Shown here piece by piece: positions 34,101 through 43,742 of a stretch of DNA of 64,000 nucleotides. The stretch is from positions 124,001 through 188,000 of the forward strand of contig JBGCET010000005.1 in the NCBI GenBank assembly GCA_045106555.1, in the 5' to 3' direction. Under the pieces are notes generated by a model that did no database searches, was not told where the DNA came from, and was given only the letters and a program-made list of their open reading frames with translations. Source of the stretch: JANQOZ01 sp045106555 (GTDB lineage Bacteria; Pseudomonadota; Gammaproteobacteria; Xanthomonadales; SZUA-38). Every line of letters begins with the position of its first letter. The first letter of the stretch is position 1. The translations under genes were made by a program, and so were the position numbers.

Positions 34101-35203
34101 CGGATTTCTTCCAGTAAGGCGTCAATGAGAACATCGGCACGCTCAACGGTAGCATTGGCGCCCATCAAGCCGACTCGCCAGGCCTTGCCGGCAAACTGCC
34201 CCAAGCCGCCCCCGAGCTCGATATTTCGGTTGCGCAGCAGGTTTCCCCGCACGCTGGCATCATCAATACCCTCTGGCACTTTGACCAGCGTTAGCGGGGC
34301 CAGACGGTGTTCCGCTGCCACCACCAGTTCCAACCCGGCATCGGTCAATCGCTGATAAAGATGCTGGGCTGCACCCTGATGCCGCGCCCAGCGCGTCTCC
34401 AGGGTTTCCTCCTCAACTTGCCTTAACGCTTCGCGAATCGCGAACAGGGAATTGACCGGCGCTGTGTGGTGATAGGCGCGAGTTTTCTCGCCTGATTCAT
34501 AATAGTTCATTAACAAACTGATATCGCAAAACCAGCTTTGGGCCGGTTGGGTGCGGCGTTTGATCCGGTCGACAGCTCTGGAACTGAAGCTGATTGGCGA
34601 CAGTCCAGGAACACAGGACAGGCACTTCTGACTGCCCGAATACACCACGTCCAGGCCCCAGTCATCCACTCGAAGCTCAACACCGGACAGAGACGTGACG
34701 CAATCGGCAACAGACAGGCAGTTATGTTTATGGGCAAGCGTCGCCAGCGAAGCGGCATCTGAGCGCACCCCGGTGCTGGTTTCGGCATGCACAAAGGCCA
34801 ACACACTGACGTCAGGGTTTTCGGTCAGCGCGGTTTCCACCTGATCCAGATCCACCGGCGTGCCCCAGGCATTTTCTACCGTGATGACCTGGGCGCCACA
34901 TCGCGTGGCAATTTCTTTCATCCGCCCGCCAAACACCCCGTTAATGCAAACGATGATCTTGTCGCCGGGTTCCAATAAATTGACCAAACTGGTTTCCATG
35001 CCAATGGAACCCGGAGCGGACAGCACAAAGGTCAGCGGATTGTTGGTAGCGAATGCGTATCGCAGGTGCGCGCTGGTCTCATCCATCAGCGCCAGAAATT
35101 CCGGATCCAAATGACCAATGGTGGGCGCAGAGAGGGCGTCCAGGACCGCCTGTGGAACGTTGGTGGGTCCTGGACCAAACAGGTCGCGATGGATAGCCGT
35201 CAT
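34097..35203 (-). CDS. Class V aminotransferase (serine-pyruvate / alanine-glyoxylate type)
   Basis: A PLP-dependent aminotransferase of 368 residues. The start MTAIHRDLFGPGPTNVP is typical of the alanine-glyoxylate/serine-pyruvate group. The PLP lysine is Lys193 in YSGSQKCLS, and the phosphate and ring contacts include HAETSTGVRSD and VADCVTSLSG. The exact amino donor is not determined by sequence. AAGGA lies six bases before the ATG. It is preceded by a 200-base spacer with a 13-bp tandem repeat, downstream of the TSUP gene on the same strand. Confidence 0.9.
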   Translation of the reverse strand: MTAIHRDLFGPGPTNVPQAVLDALSAPTIGHLDPEFLALMDETSAHLRYAFATNNPLTFVLSAPGSIGMETSLVNLLEPGDKIIVCINGVFGGRMKEIATRCGAQVITVENAWGTPVDLDQVETALTENPDVSVLAFVHAETSTGVRSDAASLATLAHKHNCLSVADCVTSLSGVELRVDDWGLDVVYSGSQKCLSCVPGLSPISFSSRAVDRIKRRTQPAQSWFCDISLLMNYYESGEKTRAYHHTAPVNSLFAIREALRQVEEETLETRWARHQGAAQHLYQRLTDAGLELVVAAEHRLAPLTLVKVPEGIDDASVRGNLLRNRNIELGGGLGQFAGKAWRVGLMGANATVERADVLIDALLEEIR

Positions 35204-35324
35204 ATCAATCCTTTGTCGTTGTTGAGCCGTGGTTCAGATTGCAACGACAACCCGCACCACTGAGCCAAACGATAACTGACCGAACACCAAGTCACCAGCA
35301 CTGACGATCAAATAACCCGGCAAC

Positions 35325-35401
35325 GTTGACCTGGCGAGTTGACCTGGCGAGTTGACGTGGCGAGTTGATCTGACGAATTGACCTGGCAGTTAACCTGGCA
35401 A
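35325..35401. repeat. Six-copy tandem repeat, 13-bp unit
   Basis: The unit GTTGACCTGGCGA occurs twice exactly (35325-35337, 35338-35350). Increasingly diverged copies follow at 35351, 35364, 35377 (12 bp) and 35389. The array ends just beside the stop codon of the TSUP gene and lies upstream of the aminotransferase. A minus-strand open frame running through it is a by-product. Confidence 0.9.
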
Positions 35402-35402
35402 A

Positions 35403-36158
35403 TCAGCTCAGCCCGTCCAATGCCAGCTTGGCTCCAACCAGCACCAGCAGGCCATAGCACAGGTGGTAAAACCACCGATCCGACAGCACACGCTGCAGCC
35501 GCACGCCCAGAAACACGCCCGCCAGCCCGAACGGCACCAGCGTTGCCGCGGCCCAGATGTTTGCCGGCGCCAGTTGTCCCAGCACGCCATAGGGCACTAG
35601 TTTCAGCACATTGACCAGGGCAAATAAGATGACGGTGGTGGCGACAAACTGCTGACGCGGCAGCGCCTTGGGCAACAGATACATGTTGATCGGCGGCGAA
35701 CCGGCATGGGCCAGCGTGCTGGTATATCCTCCGGCCATGCCGGCCAACACCCCTAAGCAGGGACTGGACGGCGTCGAGCCTGGTCCCAGCGGTCGCAACA
35801 GGCGAAAGTAGTAGTTGGCAGAAAAGATCAGCGCCACCAGCCCGACGATCAGCCTCAGCGCTGGCGCGCTGATCAGGCCAAAAGTCAATCCGCCCGCGAC
35901 AATTCCCAACACAGCGCCCGATCCAAGCAGACGAAAGCTCGGCCAATGCCACTGACGCCAGTAAGCACGAATACCTGCTGCATCAAGCACCAGCAGCATG
36001 GGTAACAGAATTCCCGCAGCCTGGGCCGGCGACATCACCAGCGACATGATCGGCACGGCCGCAATGCCCAGCCCACCACCAAAGCCGCCTTTGGAAATGC
36101 CAAACAACAACGCCGCAGTGATGCCGGTCAGATAAAACCAAGGGTCATTGATGAACAC
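35403..36158 (-). CDS. TauE/SafE (TSUP) family anion permease
   Basis: A 251-residue membrane protein with about eight helices. It shows the TSUP pattern: GISKGGFGGGLGIAAVPIMSLVMSP in the first half and the repeated GMAGGYTSTLAHAGSPPINMYLLP in the second. Members export or import sulfite, sulfoacetate and similar organosulfur anions. The start is GTG at 36158, immediately after the TAA of the upstream membrane-protein gene, so it is co-translated with the MoxR-type operon. Substrate unknown. Confidence 0.9.
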   Translation of the reverse strand: MFINDPWFYLTGITAALLFGISKGGFGGGLGIAAVPIMSLVMSPAQAAGILLPMLLVLDAAGIRAYWRQWHWPSFRLLGSGAVLGIVAGGLTFGLISAPALRLIVGLVALIFSANYYFRLLRPLGPGSTPSSPCLGVLAGMAGGYTSTLAHAGSPPINMYLLPKALPRQQFVATTVILFALVNVLKLVPYGVLGQLAPANIWAAATLVPFGLAGVFLGVRLQRVLSDRWFYHLCYGLLVLVGAKLALDGLS

Positions 36159-37772
36159 TTAGTGGAATTTCTGCTGCAGCCAAATCCAGCCGCTGGCGAG
36201 CAAAAACAGGACCCACAACAGCCACGTTGGAGGCCAGTGTGAATAGCGTTGGAGCGGCATCTGAGCGCCATTCCTCAGCTGGACTGCCAGTGCCGTTTGG
36301 CGCTGTAATTCCTGGGCGCGGTAAGCCGTCCAATGTTGATCACTGAAGGCGTAGTAAAACTCGCCATCCAGATTGTTCCAGCCATCGGAAGTGAGCTTGC
36401 GTTGAGTGCACCGCTGGGGCTCGCAAAGGTCTATGGACTCGCCCTTCATCATGATGGGCAGCGGCGCAGCCAGCCAGCGTGTTGCCGCAAGCGGGCGGGC
36501 TGCCGCGCTCACCAGCGATTGCCATAACGATGCGTATTCATTGCCCCGGCCTTGGGTATTGAGTGCATAGCTGTTGTCCATTAGCGACAACACCACTCGC
36601 CCTCCACCCAGCTGCCGGGTCAAGGCGAGTGCTTGGGCGGGGCCAGTTGATACTAGCGCGGGCTCCCCCGCGGCCGCCGTCAGCCCAACCCTTGCTACGC
36701 TGATCGGTTGACCATCCAACAGCAAATCATGGGTTACGGGCTGTGCTGACCTCAACTGAAACACATCCAGCAAGGGGCCGTCGGCAATCTTAAGAGCAGA
36801 CTCATCAGCCAGGATAAGCAGCCCCATGCCGCCAGAGATTGCCCTTGCCAGCTGGTCAGTCTCAATGGAACTGCGCTGACTGAGCCAGGCCGTATCAGCC
36901 ACCACCAAATTCAGCGATTGAGGGTCGGTCTGCCACAGGTTTTCTGGCGGCGCGTCTGCGACTTCGATCGTTCGCCTAACCTGTTTTCCTACGGATGCGG
37001 ACAGCTGTAATCCGGGGGTGGTGTCGGCCAACCAGCGCTGAAGGTCTCTAGCTTCAAAGCTCAAACGGCCCAGCAACATCAATACTCTCGGTCCCTTTGG
37101 CGTCTCCACCCATACCGGCAGCGGCTCCTCGATCAGGGTTTGGCCTGCCCTATCGCGCAACGCCAGGGTTAATGTCAGCGGCCCCGGGCTAGGAGGATTA
37201 ACGTCCAAATCAAACTCGCGATCTGGCCTAAGCAGTGTTTGCGAAATAACGTCCCCACCGGGCGCCAACAGGACAGCTTGGGAAACCTCTGGCATGTCAT
37301 TCACCCGAGCCGAAAGCACCAGCGTTTCGCCATAAACTAGCCGCTGCGGCCAACGCACATCAATCAGACCCCGCGGCAGCGGTGGCGGACGCAACGTTAG
37401 TTGAGCGGTAGTTCCTCGCCACTGGGTTAACGGTAACCCATGTCCGAGCACCGTCAGTTGGGTTGCATTAGGCGCCTGTTGATGCAGCGGATGGAGATCA
37501 AACCCTGACAGCGAAACCACTCGCCCGGAAACCCTGTTTGCTGTCCCTCCGGGCGTTACCAACATCACCTCGTTTTGCGGAGGAACGGGCCGGTGCGGTT
37601 GGCACAATGCCAGCCAAAGGCTCAATGCGGCAACCCAGTGACAGGCAAGCAGCAAGACCTTCGGCCAAGTGCGAAGATCAGCTTTCAACGTTCGAACAGT
37701 AAACAACGCTGCCAGCAGCAAAAGACAAACGCCGCTGACCAGCGCCCAGACAGGAGTGGCAACCAAGGTCAT
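36159..37772 (-). CDS. Membrane protein with amidotransferase-like domain, MoxR cluster
   Basis: A 537-residue protein. Two N-terminal helices (about 7-26 and 37-56) and one near the C-terminus (about 515-531) flank a large extracytoplasmic region. The central part (about 225-400) has the Rossmann-like look of a class I glutamine-amidotransferase fold (VLMLLGRLSFEARDL, NLVVADTAW, GMGLLILADES) without a recognisable Cys-His-Glu triad. Such proteins regularly close MoxR/DUF58/BatA operons. The start overlaps the preceding gene by ATGA. Confidence 0.75.
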   Translation of the reverse strand: MTLVATPVWALVSGVCLLLLAALFTVRTLKADLRTWPKVLLLACHWVAALSLWLALCQPHRPVPPQNEVMLVTPGGTANRVSGRVVSLSGFDLHPLHQQAPNATQLTVLGHGLPLTQWRGTTAQLTLRPPPLPRGLIDVRWPQRLVYGETLVLSARVNDMPEVSQAVLLAPGGDVISQTLLRPDREFDLDVNPPSPGPLTLTLALRDRAGQTLIEEPLPVWVETPKGPRVLMLLGRLSFEARDLQRWLADTTPGLQLSASVGKQVRRTIEVADAPPENLWQTDPQSLNLVVADTAWLSQRSSIETDQLARAISGGMGLLILADESALKIADGPLLDVFQLRSAQPVTHDLLLDGQPISVARVGLTAAAGEPALVSTGPAQALALTRQLGGGRVVLSLMDNSYALNTQGRGNEYASLWQSLVSAAARPLAATRWLAAPLPIMMKGESIDLCEPQRCTQRKLTSDGWNNLDGEFYYAFSDQHWTAYRAQELQRQTALAVQLRNGAQMPLQRYSHWPPTWLLWVLFLLASGWIWLQQKFH

Positions 37773-39958
37773 GGTTGCTCAACCAACGGCGCCAAATAAA
37801 CCTCGGCGAGCCCACCCCATCCGTCAATCCGGCCTACATTAGCCGGGGAGGGAGGGTGCCGCTGCTGAAGTTGGCGCCATACCATGCTCTGCAGTTCAGC
37901 CAGGCATTGGGTACAGCTGCCGGTTTTCCATTTCGCAACGGTCAGCCGCGCTGCCGCCGCGGTATTGGGTTCAGCGAGCATCGCGATCAGTGTGTTCAGG
38001 TCTTCTGACGTTGGTTGGCCCCGCTGCAAATCCCACTGCAACCTCGAAAGGACGCTTAGGTCATCGGAATCGTCTTTAACCGAATCCCAACGAGACCCGG
38101 AGTCGGCGCTGTCTTCAGGGTCGCCACTCAGACGTTTTCCAGGGTCCAGCGCTGGCGGCTCAAAGCCGGCCCGGCGCACGTAAATGCGATTTGCCTGCTG
38201 GACCTGCTTCAACAGCGTCAACGCCTCGTATTGATAGGGCAAAGCGACTGCTGGCTGGGTCAGTTGGAGATACAGCTCCGACTGCCACATCTGTGCCAGC
38301 GCGCCTTTCAGGGTATCGCGGGTTTTGGTGTCAAATAAGGTGGCCTGCTCTGCGGAATCGTGGGCATGGACAAAATCCGCCATAAATCCTGGCAGGCCGC
38401 CGATGGTTGTTTGCCCGGGCGCGCCAGAGGTGTCATGGCTATGGCCGCCGTGGTTTTCGTGGTCGTGCCCAGCGGATTCACCGGCGTGAGCCAAGTGCTC
38501 GGAAAAACTCTCATCCGCATGGCTTTCATCAAGCTCTGAGCTGTCCATCGCAGGCAACCCAATATCGCTCTCGTACTCCTCTCCCAAATATTGGCCATAG
38601 CGAATACGCAGGGACTTTTGATCCAGCGCCAAAGACCGTGCCCGCTTCACGCCGTCGACAGCGGACAGCTGATCTGTTTCGGCCAGCAACTTTTCGGTGT
38701 CGATAATGATCTGCCGCTGACTGCGAAAGTACTCGGGCAAGATATCAACCGCAATGCCATCTAACGCACGCGCCCGGCGCGTCTTGGGAGCCAGCCACCG
38801 CAGCATTAACACCGCACTCTGAGATCGCTGGGGCTCGGGCGACCGGTTGTCCGATACCCGCGCTCGGAAGTACAGTTCGTCACCCGGCTCAAGACCCAGT
38901 TCCGGCAGGTTCCAGCGCCTGGATAAGACGAGCTTATCCCCATGGGACTGGGATTGAGCAAACGGCAATTCCACGTCCCGGAACTTCACCCCCTCACCGT
39001 CACCCTTGGCAACCGTCGCTAAAATAACCGCATCGCCAATGCCATAGTCATCTCCGACTTCCACAACAAACCGAAGATCTTCGGCGTGCGGATCGCCAGT
39101 TTCCTGGGGACTGAACTGTGGCGCTATCACCTCCAGTCTGGGAGGCTGGTCGGCAACGACCTGAATGAGCGCAGGCGGCGTACGCTGAGCAGGCTGATCG
39201 CTATCACTGGCCCGACTGCTGCTCCATCCAACGTGATAGACCAGGTCGGTTTCCAGCTGCTGGCGGACCTCAAACACGTTACTCCCCAGCGCCGTCGCCG
39301 GAAGTTGGGTTTCATCATCCAGTGCCAACCAAACATCCCCGACAGGTCCAGAAAATTTCATTTTCCAGGTAACGCTGGATGATTGTGGCACCTCAATGTC
39401 CAGCTTTGGGGACCGCCTTTCGGGCAGCCCGGTATACCCCGGAGGCTTGATGGTCAGCTGATGCTCAAGCAGCTGGGTTGACGCAAGCGAAGGTGCGAAT
39501 TCAAGCCCCTGCAGTGCCCGTGGCAAAGCGGCAACGCAGGCTAACGCCAGGGTCAGCAGAACCAGGCTGCGCAACGCGCCTGTTGGTAACCCAATGGACG
39601 GTGGTGCAGCGCAGATTTGTTGTAGCGTCTGGGCCACCTTTTGACGCTGGCGATTAGCTAACACCACCTGGTTGTCCGGCGGACTCAGCAACAGCTGAGC
39701 GCTGTCCTGGAGTTGCGGCCATCGACGATTCAGATGCGCAGTGAGCGGCGCCCCCTGCAGCCGGCGCCACCAATGTTCCGTCCACCCCCCGAGGACGCTG
39801 CTGATCAGCCCCGCGACGCAGGCTATTGCCCAAGTCGGCCACTGTGGCGCAAGCAACATGAACGTCAGCGAGACGACGACACCACTCACTAGGGCCGCCA
39901 ACACCAATCGTTTGCGCAACTGACGGGTCAGCCGAACGAGGGAGGGATCCCATTTCAT
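37769..39958 (-). CDS. DUF4175-like membrane protein, MoxR cluster
   Basis: A 729-residue protein. Two N-terminal membrane helices (about 18-36 and 39-58) and a third near 133 precede a long extracytoplasmic region of beta-rich and helical parts resembling DUF4175 proteins. A segment around residues 480-525 is strikingly rich in His, Asp and Glu (for example GHDHENHGGHSHD). The ATG at 39958 overlaps the BatA-like gene by ATGA and is preferred to an in-frame start 16 codons upstream. The function is unknown. Confidence 0.72.
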   Translation of the reverse strand: MKWDPSLVRLTRQLRKRLVLAALVSGVVVSLTFMLLAPQWPTWAIACVAGLISSVLGGWTEHWWRRLQGAPLTAHLNRRWPQLQDSAQLLLSPPDNQVVLANRQRQKVAQTLQQICAAPPSIGLPTGALRSLVLLTLALACVAALPRALQGLEFAPSLASTQLLEHQLTIKPPGYTGLPERRSPKLDIEVPQSSSVTWKMKFSGPVGDVWLALDDETQLPATALGSNVFEVRQQLETDLVYHVGWSSSRASDSDQPAQRTPPALIQVVADQPPRLEVIAPQFSPQETGDPHAEDLRFVVEVGDDYGIGDAVILATVAKGDGEGVKFRDVELPFAQSQSHGDKLVLSRRWNLPELGLEPGDELYFRARVSDNRSPEPQRSQSAVLMLRWLAPKTRRARALDGIAVDILPEYFRSQRQIIIDTEKLLAETDQLSAVDGVKRARSLALDQKSLRIRYGQYLGEEYESDIGLPAMDSSELDESHADESFSEHLAHAGESAGHDHENHGGHSHDTSGAPGQTTIGGLPGFMADFVHAHDSAEQATLFDTKTRDTLKGALAQMWQSELYLQLTQPAVALPYQYEALTLLKQVQQANRIYVRRAGFEPPALDPGKRLSGDPEDSADSGSRWDSVKDDSDDLSVLSRLQWDLQRGQPTSEDLNTLIAMLAEPNTAAAARLTVAKWKTGSCTQCLAELQSMVWRQLQQRHPPSPANVGRIDGWGGLAEVYLAPLVEQP

Positions 39959-41124
39959 AGAGCGTCCGCCGGCCGGGGACGGTATGCAGAGCTTCTCAAC
40001 GCCCACAGTCGTTCAACCAGCCACAGCAGCAAAATGAGCGCCGCCAGCAGCTGGCTCGACGCTGCAGCATTAGTCGTTTTCACCGTCTGTGGTTTCTGAC
40101 GAGCAAGGTTGAGCCATTGACCTAATAGGTCTGGAAACAGCCCTCGGCTGACCAAAGTGTTGAATTGCGGGTTAAATCTGCCGGCGAAGTGAATCACGGG
40201 AGCGCCATCTGTGCGAACCAGTTCAATCAGAGATTGACCCTCATCGTCAAAGTTCATCGACTCACCTCGGACCGAGGATGGGGCTCGCATAAGCTTAAAC
40301 GACTCTCCGCCAACGTTGAAAGTCACCCATCGATCACCAGCGGGCGCATCACGCAACTGCAGGTCATACGTAAGGTTAGGCTGCGCCGCCGGCGTGCCTA
40401 AGGCAATCCAGACATCAACGGCCTTAGGGGCGCTGGCAATTTCTGCCAGCTCTTCCCAACGAAGACGCTTGGCCGACGCCAGGGCGGCCAGCGCCGCTCG
40501 CAGATAACGTGCGTCTGCCTCTCGCTGAGGGCCAACGCTGAGCGCCACCGAGAGCAAAGTACCTGGCGCAAGGGTCAACACGTTCAGTCCAGCAGCGGAC
40601 GCGTTGGCAGCGTCCGTTAGCGCCCATTGCTGGTCCAAAGGGTGATCAACAACAAGCACCGTTGCGCTATCGGGCATATCAGCAGCCAAATCTGTGAGTG
40701 CCAGGGCCGCCGGCTGGCGATACAAGGCGGGTTCATCCAGGCCGGGAAATCCTGCTGCCAGCTGTCTTGCAGACGCAGGCGATACGTCGAGCTCAATCAG
40801 CTTTCTATCCACTTCGTCAGCCGAAAGCTGCAGCGCCAGGGGCGAGACCAGCACCGGACCGACAGCTGCTGGATCGGGTGCAGCGTGCCAAGTAGGACCC
40901 GCCAACCAGCCAATCAACAGCGTCAATATCGCCATTCGCAGCGCCAGCAACAGCGGCTCTCGAAGCGCAATGGAGCGCACCCTACGTGCTTTGCTGGCAA
41001 CCGCAAACTGCAGCGCAGGAAATGGGGTTCGTTTGCCGCTGGACGCATTGAGCAAATGAATCAGCAGCGGCACGGCTAGACCCAACATCGCCCACAGCCA
41101 TCCTGGGTTAGCCCAGGTAATCAC
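39955..41124 (-). CDS. BatA-like aerotolerance-type membrane protein
   Basis: A 389-residue protein beginning with the BatA N-terminal domain: NPGWLWAMLGLAVPLLIHLL, then RVRSIALREPLLLALRM and a second helix (about 63-77). An extracytoplasmic domain follows, and a C-terminal helix (about 352-370). BatA-type proteins are found with MoxR ATPases and DUF58 proteins in envelope-maintenance systems. It overlaps both neighbours by four bases. Confidence 0.85.
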   Translation of the reverse strand: MITWANPGWLWAMLGLAVPLLIHLLNASSGKRTPFPALQFAVASKARRVRSIALREPLLLALRMAILTLLIGWLAGPTWHAAPDPAAVGPVLVSPLALQLSADEVDRKLIELDVSPASARQLAAGFPGLDEPALYRQPAALALTDLAADMPDSATVLVVDHPLDQQWALTDAANASAAGLNVLTLAPGTLLSVALSVGPQREADARYLRAALAALASAKRLRWEELAEIASAPKAVDVWIALGTPAAQPNLTYDLQLRDAPAGDRWVTFNVGGESFKLMRAPSSVRGESMNFDDEGQSLIELVRTDGAPVIHFAGRFNPQFNTLVSRGLFPDLLGQWLNLARQKPQTVKTTNAAASSQLLAALILLLWLVERLWALRSSAYRPRPADAL

Positions 41125-42038
41125 AACGACCCTGTCAGGTATTGGCGCAGTCGGTGATCCAAAGGTTCATCGACGCTAAAGCGCTCAAAGGCAATATCGT
41201 GAATTGCCAAATCGTTCCGCACCGTCTGCAGGTAGGCTTCTCTTGCTGCGACAAATTCGCCCGCTGACTGTGCGGGATCGGTGAGGCGCTGCTCGCCCGT
41301 TTCCGGGTCGATTAGCTGCACCACACCTTTGTATTTAAGCGTCTGTTCAGCGTGAGTTTCCAGGCACAGCGCTCGCACATCACATTGAGCAGTTTTCAGC
41401 CGAATGAGCAACTGCTGCAATTCCTGGTTTGTCTGGTAGAAATCCGACAAAACAATAACCAGCGAGCCCGCCGACATATCGCTGAAATTTGCCGGCAGCT
41501 CGATATCGCCGTCGCCAAGAGAGCCCTCACAGGGTAGATCCCGCATGGCGGCCAATACCCGGTACCACTGGGAACGTCCCGAGCTGGCAGGAATGCGCAC
41601 AGTCGCCTGTTCGCCCAGAGTGACCAGCCCAAGCTCATCACCTTGCTGTTGAGCCAGATAACCCAACGCGGCCGCCAGGGCCTTGGCATAAAAAAATTTA
41701 TTGATTGCGCCGCCCGGCGAGGCGAAGGACATGGACGCTGAGGTATCCAGCAGCAGCCATAGCCGCTGGTCTGTTTCCAGCTCAGACTCGCGAACGTTGA
41801 GCCGCTGGGACCGAGCATACAGGCGCCAATCTACGGTGCGGCTGGCGTCACCCGGCTGCCAGGCACGGTACTGGGCAAACTCATAACCGGGGCCATGGCG
41901 CTGGCCCAGGTGACGGCCGAAAAGATAACCGGTGGCCAGCATTCGCCCAGCCAGTTCCAGGTCGTCGATGGCGGCCAATGTGGCCGCGTCAATCACCGTA
42001 TCGCGGCGCCGACCGCTGGCTGTGCTCGCCCGTTCCAA
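41121..42038 (-). CDS. DUF58 (VWA-like) protein
   Basis: A protein of about 305 residues. It carries the DUF58 core GPGYEFAQYRAWQPGDASRTVDWRLYARS and a VWA-like segment with a MIDAS-type motif DTSASM. DUF58 proteins are regular partners of MoxR ATPases. The start is uncertain. TTG at 42038, seven bases past the MoxR stop, gives the expected length; GTG at 41996 or ATG at 42104 (overlapping moxR) are alternatives. It is part of the coupled operon. Confidence 0.87.
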   Translation of the reverse strand: MERASTASGRRRDTVIDAATLAAIDDLELAGRMLATGYLFGRHLGQRHGPGYEFAQYRAWQPGDASRTVDWRLYARSQRLNVRESELETDQRLWLLLDTSASMSFASPGGAINKFFYAKALAAALGYLAQQQGDELGLVTLGEQATVRIPASSGRSQWYRVLAAMRDLPCEGSLGDGDIELPANFSDMSAGSLVIVLSDFYQTNQELQQLLIRLKTAQCDVRALCLETHAEQTLKYKGVVQLIDPETGEQRLTDPAQSAGEFVAAREAYLQTVRNDLAIHDIAFERFSVDEPLDHRLRQYLTGSL

Positions 42039-42045
42039 AGTACTG

Positions 42046-43050
42046 TCAGTCCAGTGGACTGACCGGCTTGGGTACTGCCTGCAAAACGGCATCGATGACG
42101 CCATCGGCCGTCATGGCGTCGGCCTGAGCATGAAAGTTCAGCAACAGACGATGGCGCAATACTGGCAAGGCGTTGGCCGCCAGGTCGGCTTCTGTGACCG
42201 CGTACCGACCACTCATCAAGGCCCGGGCTTTGGCGGTCAGGATTAGCGCCTGTCCGGCGCGCGGCCCGGCACCAAAGCGCAGATACTGGGTGACCGCATC
42301 TATCGTGGACTGCTCGGGTCGCGTGGCTCTCACCAGTCGGGCTGCGTAGTCCATCAAGGCGTCGCTGACAACCACTTCGCGCGTCAAGGCCTGCAAACTA
42401 AGCACCTGTTCAGCGCTCAGCAGCGCGCGGGGCTCTTCCCCTCGGCTGCCGGTGGTAGCATCAAGGATCTGACGCTCTTCATCAAAGCTCGGGTAGTCCA
42501 CATTCACCAGGAGCAAAAACCGATCGAGCTGCGCTTCCGGCAGCGGATAGGTGCCAGCCTGTTCCAGTGGATTTTGTGTTGCCAGGACAAAAAACGGTGC
42601 TGGCAACAGCCGAGTGGTTCCGGCGAAACTCACCGATCTTTCCGCCATCGCCTCCAGCAGCGCGGCTTGGGTTTTGGGCGGCGTGCGATTGATTTCATCA
42701 GCCAGTAGCACCTGGGTAAATACGGGTCCTGGCTGGTACTCGAAGCGGGCGCTACCGTCTTCACCTCGACGCAGGATTTCCGTGCCAATCAGATCGGCCG
42801 GCATTAAATCCGGGGTGAACTGAATACGGGTAAAATCCAGATCCAGGCAGCGGGCCAGGGTTTGCACCATCAGCGTCTTAGCCAAACCGGGCACTCCCTC
42901 CAGCAGGCAATGCCCACCGGCCAGCAGAGCTATTTGCAGTTGTTCCACCACCTCATGCTGGCCAACAATCACTCGGGCCATTTCCTGACTCACTTGAGCC
43001 AGGGATTGCAGCAGTTCGTCCAGTTGGTCGTTTTTTTCTAGGGTACTCAT
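42046..43050 (-). CDS. MoxR-family AAA+ ATPase
   Basis: A 334-residue AAA+ ATPase thought to act as a chaperone for the assembly of partner complexes. Walker A is EGVPGLAKT (51-59), Walker B is LLADEINR followed by TPPKTQAALLEAMAE, and sensor 1 is in LATQNPLEQAGTYPLPEAQLDR. All are typical of MoxR. It overlaps the DUF4159 gene by ATGA. Its neighbours (DUF58, BatA-like, DUF4159, TldD/E) are the likely clients. Confidence 0.95.
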   Translation of the reverse strand: MSTLEKNDQLDELLQSLAQVSQEMARVIVGQHEVVEQLQIALLAGGHCLLEGVPGLAKTLMVQTLARCLDLDFTRIQFTPDLMPADLIGTEILRRGEDGSARFEYQPGPVFTQVLLADEINRTPPKTQAALLEAMAERSVSFAGTTRLLPAPFFVLATQNPLEQAGTYPLPEAQLDRFLLLVNVDYPSFDEERQILDATTGSRGEEPRALLSAEQVLSLQALTREVVVSDALMDYAARLVRATRPEQSTIDAVTQYLRFGAGPRAGQALILTAKARALMSGRYAVTEADLAANALPVLRHRLLLNFHAQADAMTADGVIDAVLQAVPKPVSPLD

Positions 43051-43742
43051 GATGCCATTGCGTAAATTACGATGTTGACGCCGAAGCGTGTGTTGTCGAC
43101 GGACAGCCAGCGTTTGTTACGGAAATCGTAATCCCACTCGCAGCCATAATCTTTGTTGCTGTATAGGACCCCTACCCGGCCATTAATCGTGATCGCTTTG
43201 AGATAATCGTGTACCAGATCATCCCCCCAACCGTTCAACTCAAGCGAGGTGGTCGGCGGACCATCAAACTGAAAGAAACTGCGATAAATGTCGTGATCAT
43301 TGGGCAGTTTTTTGAGCGCCCCGGAACCGTAAATTTCCTTCATCTGGCGCTCGAAGCTCAGCGCAAACATCCCGTCGATATCGTGATTACAGTCGTCCAC
43401 AAACACAAACCCGCCACCCGCAACATACTGCTCGAAGTTGCGTCGCTCCTGTGGCGTGAACTGCACTAGTCGGTGCCCGGCCATGTAGCAAAATGGTGCG
43501 CTTAACACCCTCTCATCGGCCAGCGGCACTACGTATTCGTTAGGATCAACCCGCAGGTTGGTGTATTCGATCAGACTGTTGAGCAGATTAGACGGCATCC
43601 GCTCGTCCACTTCCCAATTACCCGATTCATACATCAATCGGGTAAACCGAAAATCGTAATCAGGCTCAGCCAAAACAGGAATGGCGGCCGAAGCCGCCAT
43701 TCCCGTCAGCACCTGGCAAAGTTGCCGGCGCGTGAGGTTCAC
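43047..43742 (-). CDS. DUF4159 protein with Tat-like signal
   Basis: A 231-residue protein. The N-terminus MNLTRRQLCQVLTGMAASAA is a twin-arginine-type signal, with cleavage likely after LAE or nearby. The rest matches DUF4159: FRFTRLMYESGNW, an amidotransferase-like core with GGGFVFVDDCNHD, then LPNDHDIYRSFF and GRVGVLYSNKDYGCEWDYD. DUF4159 genes commonly sit with MoxR. The start is GTG at 43742, directly after the TldE stop, and its end overlaps moxR. Confidence 0.85.
   Translation of the reverse strand: MNLTRRQLCQVLTGMAASAAIPVLAEPDYDFRFTRLMYESGNWEVDERMPSNLLNSLIEYTNLRVDPNEYVVPLADERVLSAPFCYMAGHRLVQFTPQERRNFEQYVAGGGFVFVDDCNHDIDGMFALSFERQMKEIYGSGALKKLPNDHDIYRSFFQFDGPPTTSLELNGWGDDLVHDYLKAITINGRVGVLYSNKDYGCEWDYDFRNKRWLSVDNTRFGVNIVIYAMAS

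Noticed and set aside
35308..35952. 214-codon minus-strand frame through the 13-bp repeat
   Set aside because: It overlaps the TSUP gene in another frame, and its extra length comes from the repeat, which has no stop in that frame.
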